A DNA stretch of 64,000 nucleotides from CALMEC01 sp963777565 (GTDB taxonomy: Bacteria > Actinomycetota > Thermoleophilia > Miltoncostaeales > Miltoncostaeaceae): contig CAVZQZ010000009.1 in NCBI GenBank assembly GCA_963777565.1, forward strand, positions 558,001-622,000. The letters are read 5' to 3'. The position numbers and the translations under genes were made by a program. The notes beneath the pieces are model-generated. The model ran no database searches. It saw only the letters and a list, made by a program, of their open reading frames with translations, and was not told the origin of the DNA. Position 1 is the stretch's first letter. Each line of letters starts with the position of its first letter. Below, piece after piece: positions 1 to 9,543 of this stretch.

Positions 1-43
1 CGTGGCCGTCAGAACTCGTCAAACGACCACGAGGAGGTCCGTG

Positions 44-1034
44 ATGCCCGACGACGCCGACGCCTGCGCGAGATGCACCGGCAGATGGTGCGGAGCCGCA
101 TCTTCGAGGAGACCCTTGGTCAGGTCTACATGGAGGGCAAGACGCCCGCCTTCGACATCGCCGCAGGACCGGTGCCCGGCGAGATGCACCTGTCCGCAGG
201 GCAGGAGCCCGTGGCGGCCGGGGTGTGCGCCCACCTGCGACCCACCGACGCGATCACCGCGACCCACCGGCCCCACCACCAGGCGCTCGCCCACGGGGTG
301 GACATGAAGATGATGGCCGCCGAGATCTTCGGCAAGGAGACCGGGCTCGGCCACGGCAAGGGCGGCCACATGCACCTGTTCTCGAAGGAACCCGCGTTCG
401 GCTGCAGCGGCATCGTCGCGGAGGGAATCCCCACCGCGGTCGGCCACGCGCTGGCCTTCAAGAAGTTGGGCCGCGACGACATCGCGGTCGTCGTTCTTCG
501 GCGAGGGCGCCGCCAACGCAGGGGGCGTTCCACGAGTCGCTGAACCTCGCTGCGCTCTGGGATCTGGGCGTGCGTGTTCGTCTGCGAGGACAACGCCTGG
601 GCGATCAGCGTGCGCCAAGGAGACGTCGACCGCCATCGCCAACAACAGCGACCGCGCCGCCGCCTACGGGATCCCGGGTGTGCTCATCCCCGACAACGAT
701 CCCGTCGCGATCTACGAGGCTGCCGGGGAGGCCGTCGCGCGGGCGCGCCGCGGGGCTGGACCGTCGCTTATCGAGGTCAAGACCGACCGCCTGCTCGGGC
801 ACTTCGAGGGTGACCCACAGCTGTACCGAACCAAAGAGCAGATCGCGAGTCTCAAGGCGCGCGACGCGATCCGTCCGTTACGAGCGCACGCTCGCCGAGT
901 CCGGCGTGCTCAGCGAGCAGGAGGCCGCCGAGGTCTGGGCCGCCTGCCGGACGGAGGTCGAGGAGGCGATCGAGTTCGCCCGCAGTTCGCCCGCGCCGGC
1001 CCCCGAGTCCGCCCTCGAGCACGTCTTCGCCTGA
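44..1034 (+). pseudogene. TPP-dependent 2-oxo-acid/acetoin dehydrogenase E1 alpha, multiply frameshifted
   Basis: This encodes the alpha subunit of a thiamine-pyrophosphate 2-oxo-acid dehydrogenase, which decarboxylates a 2-oxo acid (or cleaves acetoin) and passes the acyl group to lipoyl-E2. Readable segments in order are FEETLGQVYMEGK, PGEMHLSAGQEP, GHGKGGHMHLF, the TPP-binding stretch FGEGAANAG near 495-525, CEDNAWAIS near 580, and GPSLIEVKTDRLLGHFEGD near 760. They lie in different frames, with shifts near 60, 490, 525, 570, 615 and 870. The start is chosen after GAGGAGGT (31-38), at GTG 41 or ATG 44. E1 beta and E2 follow in the same direction. Conservation on both sides of each shift favours sequencing indels over decay. 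Acetoin versus pyruvate as substrate cannot be decided. Confidence 0.8.
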
Positions 1035-1052
1035 CACGAAAGGACGGGAGAG

Positions 1053-2077
1053 ATGACGACAGCAGACGACCGACCGCCTGCTGACCACCTCGAAGGCGAT
1101 CTCCGAGGCGATCGGCCAGGAGATCGAGCGCGACGAGCGCGTGTTCGTGATGGGCGAGGACATCGGGATCTACGGCGGGATCTTCGGGGCCACCGAGGGG
1201 CTCCTGGCCAAGTACGGCCCCGAGCGGATCATGGACACCCCGATCTCGGAGACCGGCTTCATCGGCGCCGCGGTGGGCGCCGCCGTGTCGGGCATGCGCC
1301 CGATCGCGGAGCTGATGTTCGTGGACTTCTTCGGGGTCTGCATGGACCAGATCTACAACCACATGGCGAAGATCCACTACGAGTCCGGCGGCAACGCTGA
1401 CCGTCCCGATGGTGCTCACGACCGCCATCGGCGGCGGCTACGGCGACGCGCGCCCAGCACTCGCAGACGCTCTACGGGACGTTCGCCCACCTGCCCGGCA
1501 TGAAGATCGTGGTGCCCTCGACGCCCTACGACGCCAAGGGGCTGATGACCGCCGCGATCCGCGACGACAACCCCGTGCTCTACTTCTTCCACAAGGGCGT
1601 GATGGGGCTCGGCTGGATGACGCCCAACCCGCGCGCCACCGGGCCGGTGCCCGAGGAGCCGTACACCGTCCCGATCGGCAAGGCGGACGTGAAGCGCGAG
1701 GGCACGGACGTCACGATCGTGACCAGTCTCGCTGATGGTCCACCGGGCGCTCGACGCGGCCGAGGCGCTGGCGGCGGAGGGGGTCGATGCCGAGGTGATC
1801 GACCTTCGCAGCCTGGTGCCCCTCGACCGGGAGGCGATCGCCGAGTCGGTGCGCAAGACTCGCCGCCTGCTCGTCGTCGACGAGGACTACCGAGCTTCGG
1901 CATGAGTGGCGAGGTCATCACGACGGCGATCGAGGAGGCCTTCGACTACCTCGACGCCCCGCCCGCCCGGCTCGCCTTCCCGGACGTGCCGATCCCCTAC
2001 AGCCGGCCGCTCGAGCAGTTCTGCCTGCCGAACGCGAACACGATCGCTGGCGCGCGCGGCGCCTGGTCGGGCGCTGA
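1053..2077 (+). pseudogene. TPP-dependent 2-oxo-acid/acetoin dehydrogenase E1 beta, multiply frameshifted
   Basis: This is the beta subunit of the same E1 component; it forms the alpha2beta2 TPP enzyme with the upstream gene. Recognisable stretches are AISEAIGQEIERDERVFVMGEDIG, ISETGFIGAAVGAA and MFVDFFGVCMDQIYNHMAK up to about 1400, GGGYGDA near 1430, KIVVPSTPYDAKGL from 1500, EGVDAEVIDLRSLVPLD near 1790, and YSRPLEQFCLPN near 2000. At least five frame changes are needed, near 1070, 1400, 1480, 1735 and 1890. A purine-rich site lies just before ATG 1053. A TGA at 2075-2077 lies in one of the three frames, just before the E2 ribosome site. No single frame carries the protein, so as sequenced it is non-functional. 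Confidence 0.8.
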
Positions 2078-2095
2078 ATCAGACGGGAGGGGACG

Positions 2096-3225
2096 ATGCG
2101 CCAGGAGATCCTGATGCCCACACTCTCGGACGAGGTCGAGGAAGGGATGCTCGTGACCTGGTTCGTCGTCCCCGGCGCCACGGTGCGCGCAGGCGACCTG
2201 ATCGCCGAGGTCCAGGTGGAGAAGGTCAGCGAGGAGGTCTACGCGCCCGCGGACGGGCATCTGGTGGAGATCCTCGTCGCGCCGGGCGAGGTGGTGCCCC
2301 AGGGGGCGCCGATCGCGGTTCTGGAGGCGGGCGTTGCAGCGGCCGTGTCCCGCGAGACGGCCTCTGAGCGCACCGTCCCGCGGCCTCCCCACCGGTCTCG
2401 CCGTCCGCGCGCCGGTTGGCGCGGGAGCTCGGGGTGGACCTCGTCGAATGTGACCGGCAGCGGACCCGGCGGCCGGATCGTGGAGGCCGACGTGCGGGCC
2501 GTGGCGCAGAGAGGCGCCGGCGTGGCGCCGGTCCCTCGGCACACCGGCGACGTCGAGCCGCTCTCGCCGATGCGCCGCACGATCGCCACTCGACTCACGG
2601 CGGGCCTGCGCGAGGCCGCTCAGCTCACGTTGACCGCCGAGGTCGACGCGACCGGCTCTTGCGGCGGAACTGGCCCGGCTCAGCGGGGCATGGGGGCGCC
2701 GGGCGGCCTACACCGAGATGGTCGTTCGCGCGTGCGCGCTCGCGCTCCGCGACCACCCCCGACGTGGCGAAGCCGGTGGAGCGAGGACGGGCCTCGTTCC
2801 CGCCCCAGTCGGTCGACATCGGTGTGGCGGTGTGCTGTCGACGACGGTCTCATCGTGCCCGTGATCCGCGCACGCCGACACCAAGGACATCGAACGGCCT
2901 CAACGCGCGAGATCGCCGAACTCGCCGAGCGAGCCCGGTCCGGACGATCACCACGCCCGAGACCCGTGGGGCGACCTTCAGCGTCACCAACCTGGGAGCC
3001 CACCGCATCGATGCGTTCACGCCGCTCCTCGACCTCCCCCAGGCCGCAATCCTCGGCGTTGGCCGCGCCCGTCCGCGCCCAGCGGTCGTGAACGGCCTCG
3101 TCGTCCCGCGTACGCTGATGGTGCTGAGCCTCACGATCGACCACCGCGTGATCGACGGCGATCCCGCCGCCGCCTTCCTGGATCGCGTGATCGAGCTGCT
3201 CGAGGACCCGGGGAGCCTCACGTGA
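2096..3225 (+). pseudogene. Dihydrolipoamide acyltransferase (E2), frameshifted
   Basis: This is the E2 core of a 2-oxo-acid dehydrogenase complex. The N-terminal lipoyl domain (residues 1-80) is intact, with the lipoyl-lysine context QVEKVSEEVYAP. It is followed by a peripheral-subunit-binding domain (ARELGVDL...TGSGPGGRIVEADV), and by a catalytic domain running from PLSPMRRTIATRL to the active-site motif DHRVIDGD near 3140. Several frame changes occur between 2390 and 2960. GGGAGGGG lies 5-12 bases before the ATG. The C-terminal 90 residues are clean. No E3 gene follows; an unrelated SDR gene converges from the other strand. The catalytic His/Asp motif is present, so with indels corrected the enzyme would probably be active. 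Confidence 0.8.
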
Positions 3226-3416
3226 CGAGCGGTCGGAACCGGGGGCGAGCACGATCCGTGCCCCGAGGTTCCGGGCACGCTTCCGCTCGGGAGAGGGCCG
3301 GAAGCGTCGGGCCCGCGGCACCGCGATGACCCCGGAGCCGTGGTTGAATCGACCCCGGCGAAACAACGCGAGCAGGCCGCCCCCGGAAGGGCGCCGACCG
3401 CACCGTCGAGTGGATC

Positions 3417-4196
3417 TCAGCCCGGTCCGACGCGATCGCGTTCGCGCCTGCGCGCGATGCGGGCGACGTACCAGCGGCGGACCGGGCCGGGAACCAGCGC
3501 GAGAGCCTTCATGAACAGGAGCGCCTTGACGGGCACGCCGATCTCGGCCCGCCCGCGCTCGAGGCCGTCGGCGATGATGCGGGCCGCCTCGTCGGCGTCG
3601 ATGATGCCGGGCATCTTGAAGTCGTTCTGATCGGTGAGCGGCGTGCGGACGAAGCCCGGCAGGATGACGCTGACGCCGACGCCCGAGGACGCGAGATCGG
3701 CGCGCAGCGAGTCGCACATGCTGATGAGGTAGGCCTTCGTCGCGCCGTAGGCGGACGCGAGCGGGAGGCCGGCGAGGCCGGTCACGCTCGAGGTGACGGC
3801 GATGCGCCCGCTCCGCCGGGCCCTCATCGCCGGCAGCACCGCGGCGATGCAGTTGACCGCGCCCATCGCGTTGACCTCGAAGTGGTTACGGTAGACGTCG
3901 GGGCGAAGATCGTCCGGGGTGACCGGCTCGTACGTTCCGGCGTTCAGGATTGCGAGGTCCACCCCGCCCCATTCGCCGTCCAGCCGCCGAGCGATGTCGG
4001 CCATCGCATGGGCATCGGTCACGTCGCCGGGCTCGACCCTGATCCCGAAGGGCGCCGCCACTTCTTCGAGCGCCTCGCGGCGGCGGGCGGTGATCGCCAC
4101 CCGGGCGCCCCGGCGGGCAAGCTCGGCGGCGAGCGCGGCCCCGATGCCGCTCGAGGCGCCCGTGAGCCAGATTCGCCGTCCCGCGAGGGCGCTCAG
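3417..4196 (-). CDS. Short-chain dehydrogenase/reductase, coupled to the CFA gene
   Basis: This is an NAD(P)-dependent oxidoreductase of the classical SDR family, about 259 residues. The cofactor loop TGASSGIG is near residue 12, followed by LNAGTYE, the catalytic Ser in VTSSVTG and YGATK (Tyr/Lys pair). The C-terminus is basic with a hydrophobic helix (PVKALLFMKALALVPGP), typical of membrane-associated SDRs. The first ATG/GTG in frame would remove the cofactor loop, so I place the start at CTG 4194-4196. This overlaps the stop of the upstream CFA gene (CTGA). The start is therefore unusual and not certain. It is the last gene of a three-gene operon and is inferred to act on a modified fatty acid or aldehyde. 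Confidence 0.85.
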   Translation of the reverse strand: MSALAGRRIWLTGASSGIGAALAAELARRGARVAITARRREALEEVAAPFGIRVEPGDVTDAHAMADIARRLDGEWGGVDLAILNAGTYEPVTPDDLRPDVYRNHFEVNAMGAVNCIAAVLPAMRARRSGRIAVTSSVTGLAGLPLASAYGATKAYLISMCDSLRADLASSGVGVSVILPGFVRTPLTDQNDFKMPGIIDADEAARIIADGLERGRAEIGVPVKALLFMKALALVPGPVRRWYVARIARRRERDRVGPG

Positions 4197-6253
4197 AACG
4201 TCGGCCTCGTGTGCGGGTACCGGGGAAGCCGGTCGTTGAAGGGGCGGGTCAGGACGAGCTGGTAGTCGTGGAGCGCCCGCGTGCGGAACCCCGCCTCGCA
4301 GAACGCGAGGTAGAAGTTCCAGGTACGGATGAACTCCTCGTCGTAGCCGAGTTTCAGCACCTCGTCGCGGTTGGCCGCGAACCGCTCACGCCAGCGCTTG
4401 AGGGTCTCGGCGTAGTTGATGCCGATGTCCTCCACCCCGTGGACGATCAGCTCGGACGATCGGGTCATGGCGCGGACCACCGCCTCGAGCGACGGGATGA
4501 GCGACCCCGGGAAGATGTACTCCTGGATCCAGTCGGTCGTGCGACGGAAGCGCTCGAACTTCTGGTCCGGCACCGCGATGGTCTGTATGCAGGCGGAGCC
4601 GCCCGGGGCGAGGAGCCGGTCGCACGCGGAGAAGTAGTTGGTGAACTCCGCCTCCCCGATCGCCTCGAACATCTCGATCGAGACGATCTTGGTGAACTGC
4701 CCCTCGATGGTGCGGTAGTCGCGCAGCAGGATCGTGATGAGCCCGTCGAGTCCCGCCTCGCGCACCCGCTCCGTCGCGAGCGCGTGCTGCTCCTCCGAGA
4801 TCGTGACCCCCGTCACCCGGGCGCCACGCTCGCTCGCCGCGTGCATGGCGAAGCCGCCCCAGCCGCAGCCGATCTCCAGCACGTGATCGTCGGGCCCGAG
4901 GCCGAGCTTCTCGCAGATGCGCCGGTACTTGTTCTGCTGCGCCTGCTCGAGGGTGTCGTCCGGGCCCTCGAAGTACGCGCACGAGTAGGTCATGGACGGA
5001 TCGAGGAAAAGCTCGTAGAGGTCGTTCCCGATGTCGTAGTGGTAGGCGATGTCGCGCTTGGCGCTCACCAGGCCGTGACGCCGCGGCAGGTGCGGGCGCA
5101 GCGCCTGCAGCCGCACGAGGTTCGACCCGGGCGGGCGCCGGCGCAGCGCCTCGGCCGTGAGTGCCATGATCTCGAGCGCGGCGGGCAGGTCGTCGGCGTC
5201 CCAGTCCCCGGCGACGTAGGCCTCGCCGATACCGATCCGCCCACGGGTGGCGAGGCGGCGGAACAGGTCCTTGCTGCGGATGTCGACGGTCGCCGACCGC
5301 TCCGGGCCCTCGTCGCCGTACCGGTGCGTGACCCCGTCTGGCATGCGGAGGGTCAGCGCGCCGCCCTCGGGCCGGGAGAGGGCCCAGGTCACGAGTCGCC
5401 GCACGGGGCCGGTCGGGAAGAGCGGCCGGCCGGGGCCCGGCAGCTCGCGGAGCGCGCGCCGCGACCCCTCTTCGCCGGCTGGCGTCGAGATCAGCGAGCC
5501 CCGGTCGGGATCGAACCGCGGCTTGCGGTGGAACGGAACGCGTTTGCGCCAGAGCTTCAGCGCCTCGAGGTGGATCAGGCCGATGACCTGCTGCGACATC
5601 ATGGGGTAGCGCAGCAGGGTCTTCGCGAGGGTGGCGTTGGTGAGCTCCAGGCGCTTGCCGGTCTGCGTGGCGAGGAACACCCGGTCGCCGCCCTCGAACA
5701 GGTCGACGCGGGCCGAGATGCGCTCGCCCGGCTCGGTCAGCACGAACTCGTACGTCTGGTCCATGGCGAAGAACGGCGAGACGTGCAGCTCCTTGTCGTG
5801 GCGCCACGTCCTGCTCTTGCCGTTCGAGACGAGGTTGTCCTCGTTCAGCAGGTACGGCCGGCGCTCGCCGAACGTATTGCTCACCTCCGCCACGGCGCAG
5901 GCGAAGCTGCCGTCCTCCCGGTAGCAGTAGTAGAAGCTCACCGGATTGAAGACGTAGCCGAACGTCCTGAGGTTGGTGAGCATCAGGATCCGCCCGCCGC
6001 CGATGTCCACTCCCCGCTCGGTCAGCCACGCACGGATGTTCTCGCTGACCGGGCGGCTCGCGTCGCCGATGTGATCGCTGTCGCGGAGGGAGAAGAGGTT
6101 GGGCCGGTTGTAGCCGAAGAGGGTGAGCTGCCGGTCGAGCTCGGGCAGCTCGTCGAGGTCGAGCACGTAGAAGCACACCGGGTAGCGGAAGACGTGGTCC
6201 TTCGGCTGGACCCGGTGGTGCATCATCACCCCCGTGTAGAGCGCCGACCTCAC
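4193..6253 (-). CDS. DUF1365 - cyclopropane-fatty-acyl-phospholipid synthase fusion
   Basis: This 686-residue protein joins two units that are usually separate adjacent genes. Residues 1-245 are DUF1365 (YTGVMMHHRVQP, NLRTFGYVFNPVSFYYCY, EVSNTFGERRPYLL). Residues from about 285 are a CFA-synthase-type SAM methyltransferase (KRDIAYHYDIGNDLYELFLD, SAM motif VLEIGCGWGG near 465, SIEMFEAIGE, WIQEYIFPGSLIPS). CFA synthases add a methylene or methyl group from S-adenosylmethionine across the double bond of membrane acyl chains. The start codon overlaps the stop of the FAD oxidoreductase (ATGA) and the stop overlaps the SDR start, so translation is probably coupled. With a desaturase next door, the product is probably a cyclopropane, methyl-branched or related acyl chain; which one cannot be read from sequence. 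Confidence 0.92.
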   Translation of the reverse strand: MRSALYTGVMMHHRVQPKDHVFRYPVCFYVLDLDELPELDRQLTLFGYNRPNLFSLRDSDHIGDASRPVSENIRAWLTERGVDIGGGRILMLTNLRTFGYVFNPVSFYYCYREDGSFACAVAEVSNTFGERRPYLLNEDNLVSNGKSRTWRHDKELHVSPFFAMDQTYEFVLTEPGERISARVDLFEGGDRVFLATQTGKRLELTNATLAKTLLRYPMMSQQVIGLIHLEALKLWRKRVPFHRKPRFDPDRGSLISTPAGEEGSRRALRELPGPGRPLFPTGPVRRLVTWALSRPEGGALTLRMPDGVTHRYGDEGPERSATVDIRSKDLFRRLATRGRIGIGEAYVAGDWDADDLPAALEIMALTAEALRRRPPGSNLVRLQALRPHLPRRHGLVSAKRDIAYHYDIGNDLYELFLDPSMTYSCAYFEGPDDTLEQAQQNKYRRICEKLGLGPDDHVLEIGCGWGGFAMHAASERGARVTGVTISEEQHALATERVREAGLDGLITILLRDYRTIEGQFTKIVSIEMFEAIGEAEFTNYFSACDRLLAPGGSACIQTIAVPDQKFERFRRTTDWIQEYIFPGSLIPSLEAVVRAMTRSSELIVHGVEDIGINYAETLKRWRERFAANRDEVLKLGYDEEFIRTWNFYLAFCEAGFRTRALHDYQLVLTRPFNDRLPRYPHTRPTF

Positions 6254-7488
6254 CAGTCGACGCCCAGTCCCCGCGCCACCCGCACGGCCGACGCGAAGCC
6301 GTCCTCGTGGAACCCGTACCCCTGCCAGGCGCCGCAGTACCAGGTGCGATTGGCGCCGGCGATCACGCCGAGCTCCCGCTGCATGCGCAGGGCGGCGACC
6401 GTGTAACGCGGGTGCGCGTAGGTCAGTCGTCGGATGATGCGGTCCTCGGCGATCTCGCTCCCTCGGTTGAGGGTAACAAGATAGTGATGCGCCTCTCCGA
6501 GTCGCTGCAACCGGTTGAGGTCGTAGGTCATGGTGAGCGTCGGCGCCGGATCCCGGCAGTCCTCGGTGCGGTAGTTCCAGGCGCCTCGGGCGCTCTCCCG
6601 CCGTGGCAGCACGCCCACGTCCGTGTGCAGGATCGTCTCGTTGGTGGTGTAGGCGAAGGCACCCAGGATGCGTTGCTCGTCGGCGGACGGATCCTCGAGC
6701 ATGTCGAGGGCCTGGTCCGGGTGGGTCGCGACGACCACTTGGTCGAACCGCCCCCCGCGCCCGGCATGGGTGGTGACCGCCACCCCGGATTCGTCGCGGC
6801 GGATGGCGCGAACGCCGTCACCGGTATGCACCGGGCCGTCGAGGCGTTCGAGGATCGCCCTGACGTAGGTCTGGCTTCCCCCGGTCACGGTGCGCCACCT
6901 GAACCGGCGGAACCGGAGCATCCCGTGGTTCGCGAAGAACCGGATCGCATACGACGCCGGGAAGTCGAGCGTCTCCGCGGGCGACGTCGACCAGATCGAC
7001 GCGGCGAGCGGGACGAGGAAATGGTCGCGGAACCGCCGCGAGTACCGGGATCGCGCGACGAACTGCGCGAGTGTCTCGCCCTCGTGACGCGCGGCCGCCC
7101 GTTCCGCGGTGCGCATGAAGCGCACGATCTCGCCCAGCAGCGCGAGGAACGCCAGCGACCGGAGGTTCTGCCACTGCGTCCAGGGACGCGCGCCGGAGTA
7201 CTCGAGCCCGCAGCGGGCGCAGCTCACCGAGAACGACATCTCGGATTCCTGCGTGCGCACGCCGAGCTCGTCGAACAAGCGGATCAGGTTGGGGTAGTTC
7301 TCGCGGTTGTGGACGATGAACCCGGTGTCGAGGGCGAGCACCCGCCCGTCGGGGAGCGGCGTGGGGACCGTGTTCGTGTGCCCGCCGACATAGCCGGCCT
7401 GCTCGAACACCTCCACCTCGTGCCGGCGCGAGAGCAGGTAGGCGGCCCCGAGCCCGGCGATGCCGGTTCCGACGACGGCGACCCTCAT
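6250..7488 (-). CDS. FAD-dependent oxidoreductase (amine-oxidase-like, COG2907)
   Basis: This is a flavoprotein of the NAD(P)/FAD amine-oxidase superfamily, 412 residues. The N-terminal dinucleotide fold is VVGTGIAGLGAAYLLS (residues 4-19), followed by FEQAGYVGGHTNT. GFIVHNRENYPNLIRLFDELG and the C-terminal GAWQGYGFHEDGFASAVRVA are hallmarks of the group encoded next to DUF1365 and CFA genes. The start is ATG 7488, 59 bases from the divergent desaturase ATG. It is the first gene of the operon with the DUF1365-CFA fusion and the SDR. Family members are associated with oxidation of modified acyl chains, but the exact reaction is not established here. Confidence 0.9.
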   Translation of the reverse strand: MRVAVVGTGIAGLGAAYLLSRRHEVEVFEQAGYVGGHTNTVPTPLPDGRVLALDTGFIVHNRENYPNLIRLFDELGVRTQESEMSFSVSCARCGLEYSGARPWTQWQNLRSLAFLALLGEIVRFMRTAERAAARHEGETLAQFVARSRYSRRFRDHFLVPLAASIWSTSPAETLDFPASYAIRFFANHGMLRFRRFRWRTVTGGSQTYVRAILERLDGPVHTGDGVRAIRRDESGVAVTTHAGRGGRFDQVVVATHPDQALDMLEDPSADEQRILGAFAYTTNETILHTDVGVLPRRESARGAWNYRTEDCRDPAPTLTMTYDLNRLQRLGEAHHYLVTLNRGSEIAEDRIIRRLTYAHPRYTVAALRMQRELGVIAGANRTWYCGAWQGYGFHEDGFASAVRVARGLGVDW

Positions 7489-7547
7489 CGGCGCCCCTGC
7501 CGGTTCTCCCCCATGGCCACCGGCGATGCATCTATTGTGCCGCGTTG

Positions 7548-8477
7548 ATGTCGTCGACCCCCGCCACCGGCCGCGTCGGGACCGTCCGGGAGGAGACGAC
7601 CCTCGCGAGCAAGCTGGTGACGCTCGTGGCGGTGGTCGTTCCACCGCTCGGCACCGCCGCGGCTGCCTGGGGCCTGTGGGGAATCGCCGTCCACCCGATC
7701 GACCTCATGATGTTCGCAGTGCTGTACGTCGCGTGCGGCCTGGGGATCACGGTGGGCTATCACCGGCTGTTCTCGCACCGGAGCTTCAAGACGACGCCCG
7801 CGGTCCGCGCCGTCCTCGCTGTGCTGGGCGCGATGACGATCCAGGGTCCGCTGACCCAGTGGGTCACCGACCACCGCAAGCACCATGCGATGAGCGACAA
7901 GGCCGGCGATCCGCACTCGCCGCACGTCGGGCGCGGCGGCGACCACGGCGGCATGACCGGCCTGTGGTGGTCGCATATGGGCTGGCTGTTTCGCACGAAG
8001 GGCATGGAGCGGGGCGAGCGCTGGGGCCGCGACCTCTACGAGGATCGCCTCATCCGCAGCGTCGACCGGCTGTACATGCTGTGGGTGCTCCTGAGCATCG
8101 GCATTCCGTTCGCCGTCGGATACGCGGTGCGCGGGACGTGGCTCGGGGGCCTCGAGGCGATGATATGGGGCGGGCTGATCCGCATCTTCCTGTTCCAGCA
8201 CGCCACCTGGGCGATCAACTCCGTGTGCCACATGTTCGGGAGCCGCACCTACCGGACCGGCGACGAGAGCCGCAACGTCTGGCTGCTGGCGCTCCCGTCG
8301 TTCGGGGAGGCCTGGCACAACAACCACCACGCGTTCCCAGGTTCGGCCGTGCACGGCGTGGACCGTCGCCAGGTCGACGTGAGCGCGGCGGTCATCGGCT
8401 GGCTCGAGCGGGTGGGCCTGGCGTGGGACGTGAAGCGGATGGCCCCGGGCCGGCTCGCCGCGCGACGCGAGGGCTAA
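7548..8477 (+). CDS. Fatty acid desaturase (delta-9 type)
   Basis: This is a membrane-bound di-iron acyl-lipid or acyl-CoA desaturase, 309 residues. The three histidine boxes are intact: HRLFSH near residue 70, HRKHH near 108 and HNNHH near 262. There are hydrophobic membrane segments around residues 25-70 and 160-230. The ATG at 7548 is preferred over TTG 7545. It is transcribed away from the FAD oxidoreductase-CFA-SDR operon across a 59-bp divergent intergenic region. The product double bond is the natural substrate of the CFA-type methylase on the other strand, so the two units probably form one pathway. Confidence 0.93.
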   Translation: MSSTPATGRVGTVREETTLASKLVTLVAVVVPPLGTAAAAWGLWGIAVHPIDLMMFAVLYVACGLGITVGYHRLFSHRSFKTTPAVRAVLAVLGAMTIQGPLTQWVTDHRKHHAMSDKAGDPHSPHVGRGGDHGGMTGLWWSHMGWLFRTKGMERGERWGRDLYEDRLIRSVDRLYMLWVLLSIGIPFAVGYAVRGTWLGGLEAMIWGGLIRIFLFQHATWAINSVCHMFGSRTYRTGDESRNVWLLALPSFGEAWHNNHHAFPGSAVHGVDRRQVDVSAAVIGWLERVGLAWDVKRMAPGRLAARREG

Positions 8478-8570
8478 GCCGCTCAGCGCAGGCAGTTGAC
8501 CGACAGGGGGCGAGCAATCACCCCGTGTTTCTAGCAGGGGAGCAACCGCGTCGGCAGGGGGATCCGGTGC

Positions 8571-9521
8571 TTACCCACCGTATTCGCCGACCACACGGGC
8601 CACCGCCGCGAGCCCCGATGCGTAGACATCGGCCAGGCCGCCGCCGGCGATCGTGTCGCCGCAGACGAGGATCCGACTGCCGGGCGGGTTGACCTCCCGC
8701 GGATCGAGCGGGGCGGGCAGCGTCGCGTAGCGCCAACGCTTGACCTGCACCCACGCCGGGTCGCGTTCGGCGCCGCAGAGCGACCGCAGGGCCGGGACGG
8801 CGTCGGCCAGGATGTCGACATCGGCGGCGTCGAGCAGCTCCGCGCTGCGCCGCGGCTCGATGCGGGCGACGATCGGCACCAGCCCACCGGCCGCGCCGCG
8901 GCCCTTGACCGACTCGGTGGTGACACGCATGAAGGGCGGCGCGACCTCGAACGGGTCGAGGGCGACCGGCTCGTCGATGGCGAATCCGGCCAGGATCATG
9001 ACCGCGGGGTCATACGCCGCTCGGCGCAGGGCCGCCACCCGCGCTCCCCGCTCGGGACTCTGCTCGATCAGGTCGGCGGCCTGCGGCGCGGGTGCGGACA
9101 CGATGACCGCGTCGACCACTCCGTGGGTGTTGCCATGCTCGCCGGCGAGCTCGAAGCCCCCGTCCGCCGACCGCAGCGCGCCGATCCTGACGCCGAGGAC
9201 GACGTCGACGCCCTCGGCCATGAGCTTCGCCAGGCGGGTCGCGCCGGTGCGGTAGACCACCTGCCCGCCGGCCGCCGATTCGGGCAGCTCCACCAGATCG
9301 TCGGGGGGCAGCCCGGCGAGCAGCGTCGCGAGAGCGCTCTGCGCGGGCAGGTCGATCACAGGCGCGCCATGGTCGACGACCGCCCCCTCGACACGCCGCG
9401 CGGCCAGTCGCCCGCCCACGCCACGGCTCTTCTCGACGACCACCACCTCATGGCCGGCGTCGACGAGCGCCCGCGCAGCGCCCAGTCCCGAAAGGCCCGC
9501 TCCGATGATCCCCACCCTCAT
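8571..9521 (-). CDS. FAD-dependent oxidoreductase, renalase-like (COG3380)
   Basis: This 316-residue flavoprotein has an N-terminal GIIGAGLSGLGAARAL nucleotide fold, then VVEKSRGVGGRLAARR and VDHGAP, which match the renalase-like branch of the amine-oxidase superfamily. The C-terminal GDTIAGGGLADVYASGLAA is the second FAD contact. The start is ATG 9521; in-frame sequence further upstream is unlike the family. It converges on the desaturase gene, with 93 bp between the stops, and lies 22 bp downstream of a small membrane-protein gene on the same strand. Family members oxidise reduced dinucleotide isomers or amines; the substrate here is unknown. Confidence 0.85.
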   Translation of the reverse strand: MRVGIIGAGLSGLGAARALVDAGHEVVVVEKSRGVGGRLAARRVEGAVVDHGAPVIDLPAQSALATLLAGLPPDDLVELPESAAGGQVVYRTGATRLAKLMAEGVDVVLGVRIGALRSADGGFELAGEHGNTHGVVDAVIVSAPAPQAADLIEQSPERGARVAALRRAAYDPAVMILAGFAIDEPVALDPFEVAPPFMRVTTESVKGRGAAGGLVPIVARIEPRRSAELLDAADVDILADAVPALRSLCGAERDPAWVQVKRWRYATLPAPLDPREVNPPGSRILVCGDTIAGGGLADVYASGLAAVARVVGEYGG

Positions 9522-9543
9522 GCGCTTCTCTCCAATCGTCGTT

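Noticed and set aside
4211..6406. Long plus-strand open frame of 731 codons opposite the CFA gene
   Set aside because: It is the antisense shadow of the DUF1365-CFA and FAD oxidoreductase genes; its composition (Val/Glu/Arg/His-rich, no motifs) is typical of reverse-complement reading in high-GC DNA.
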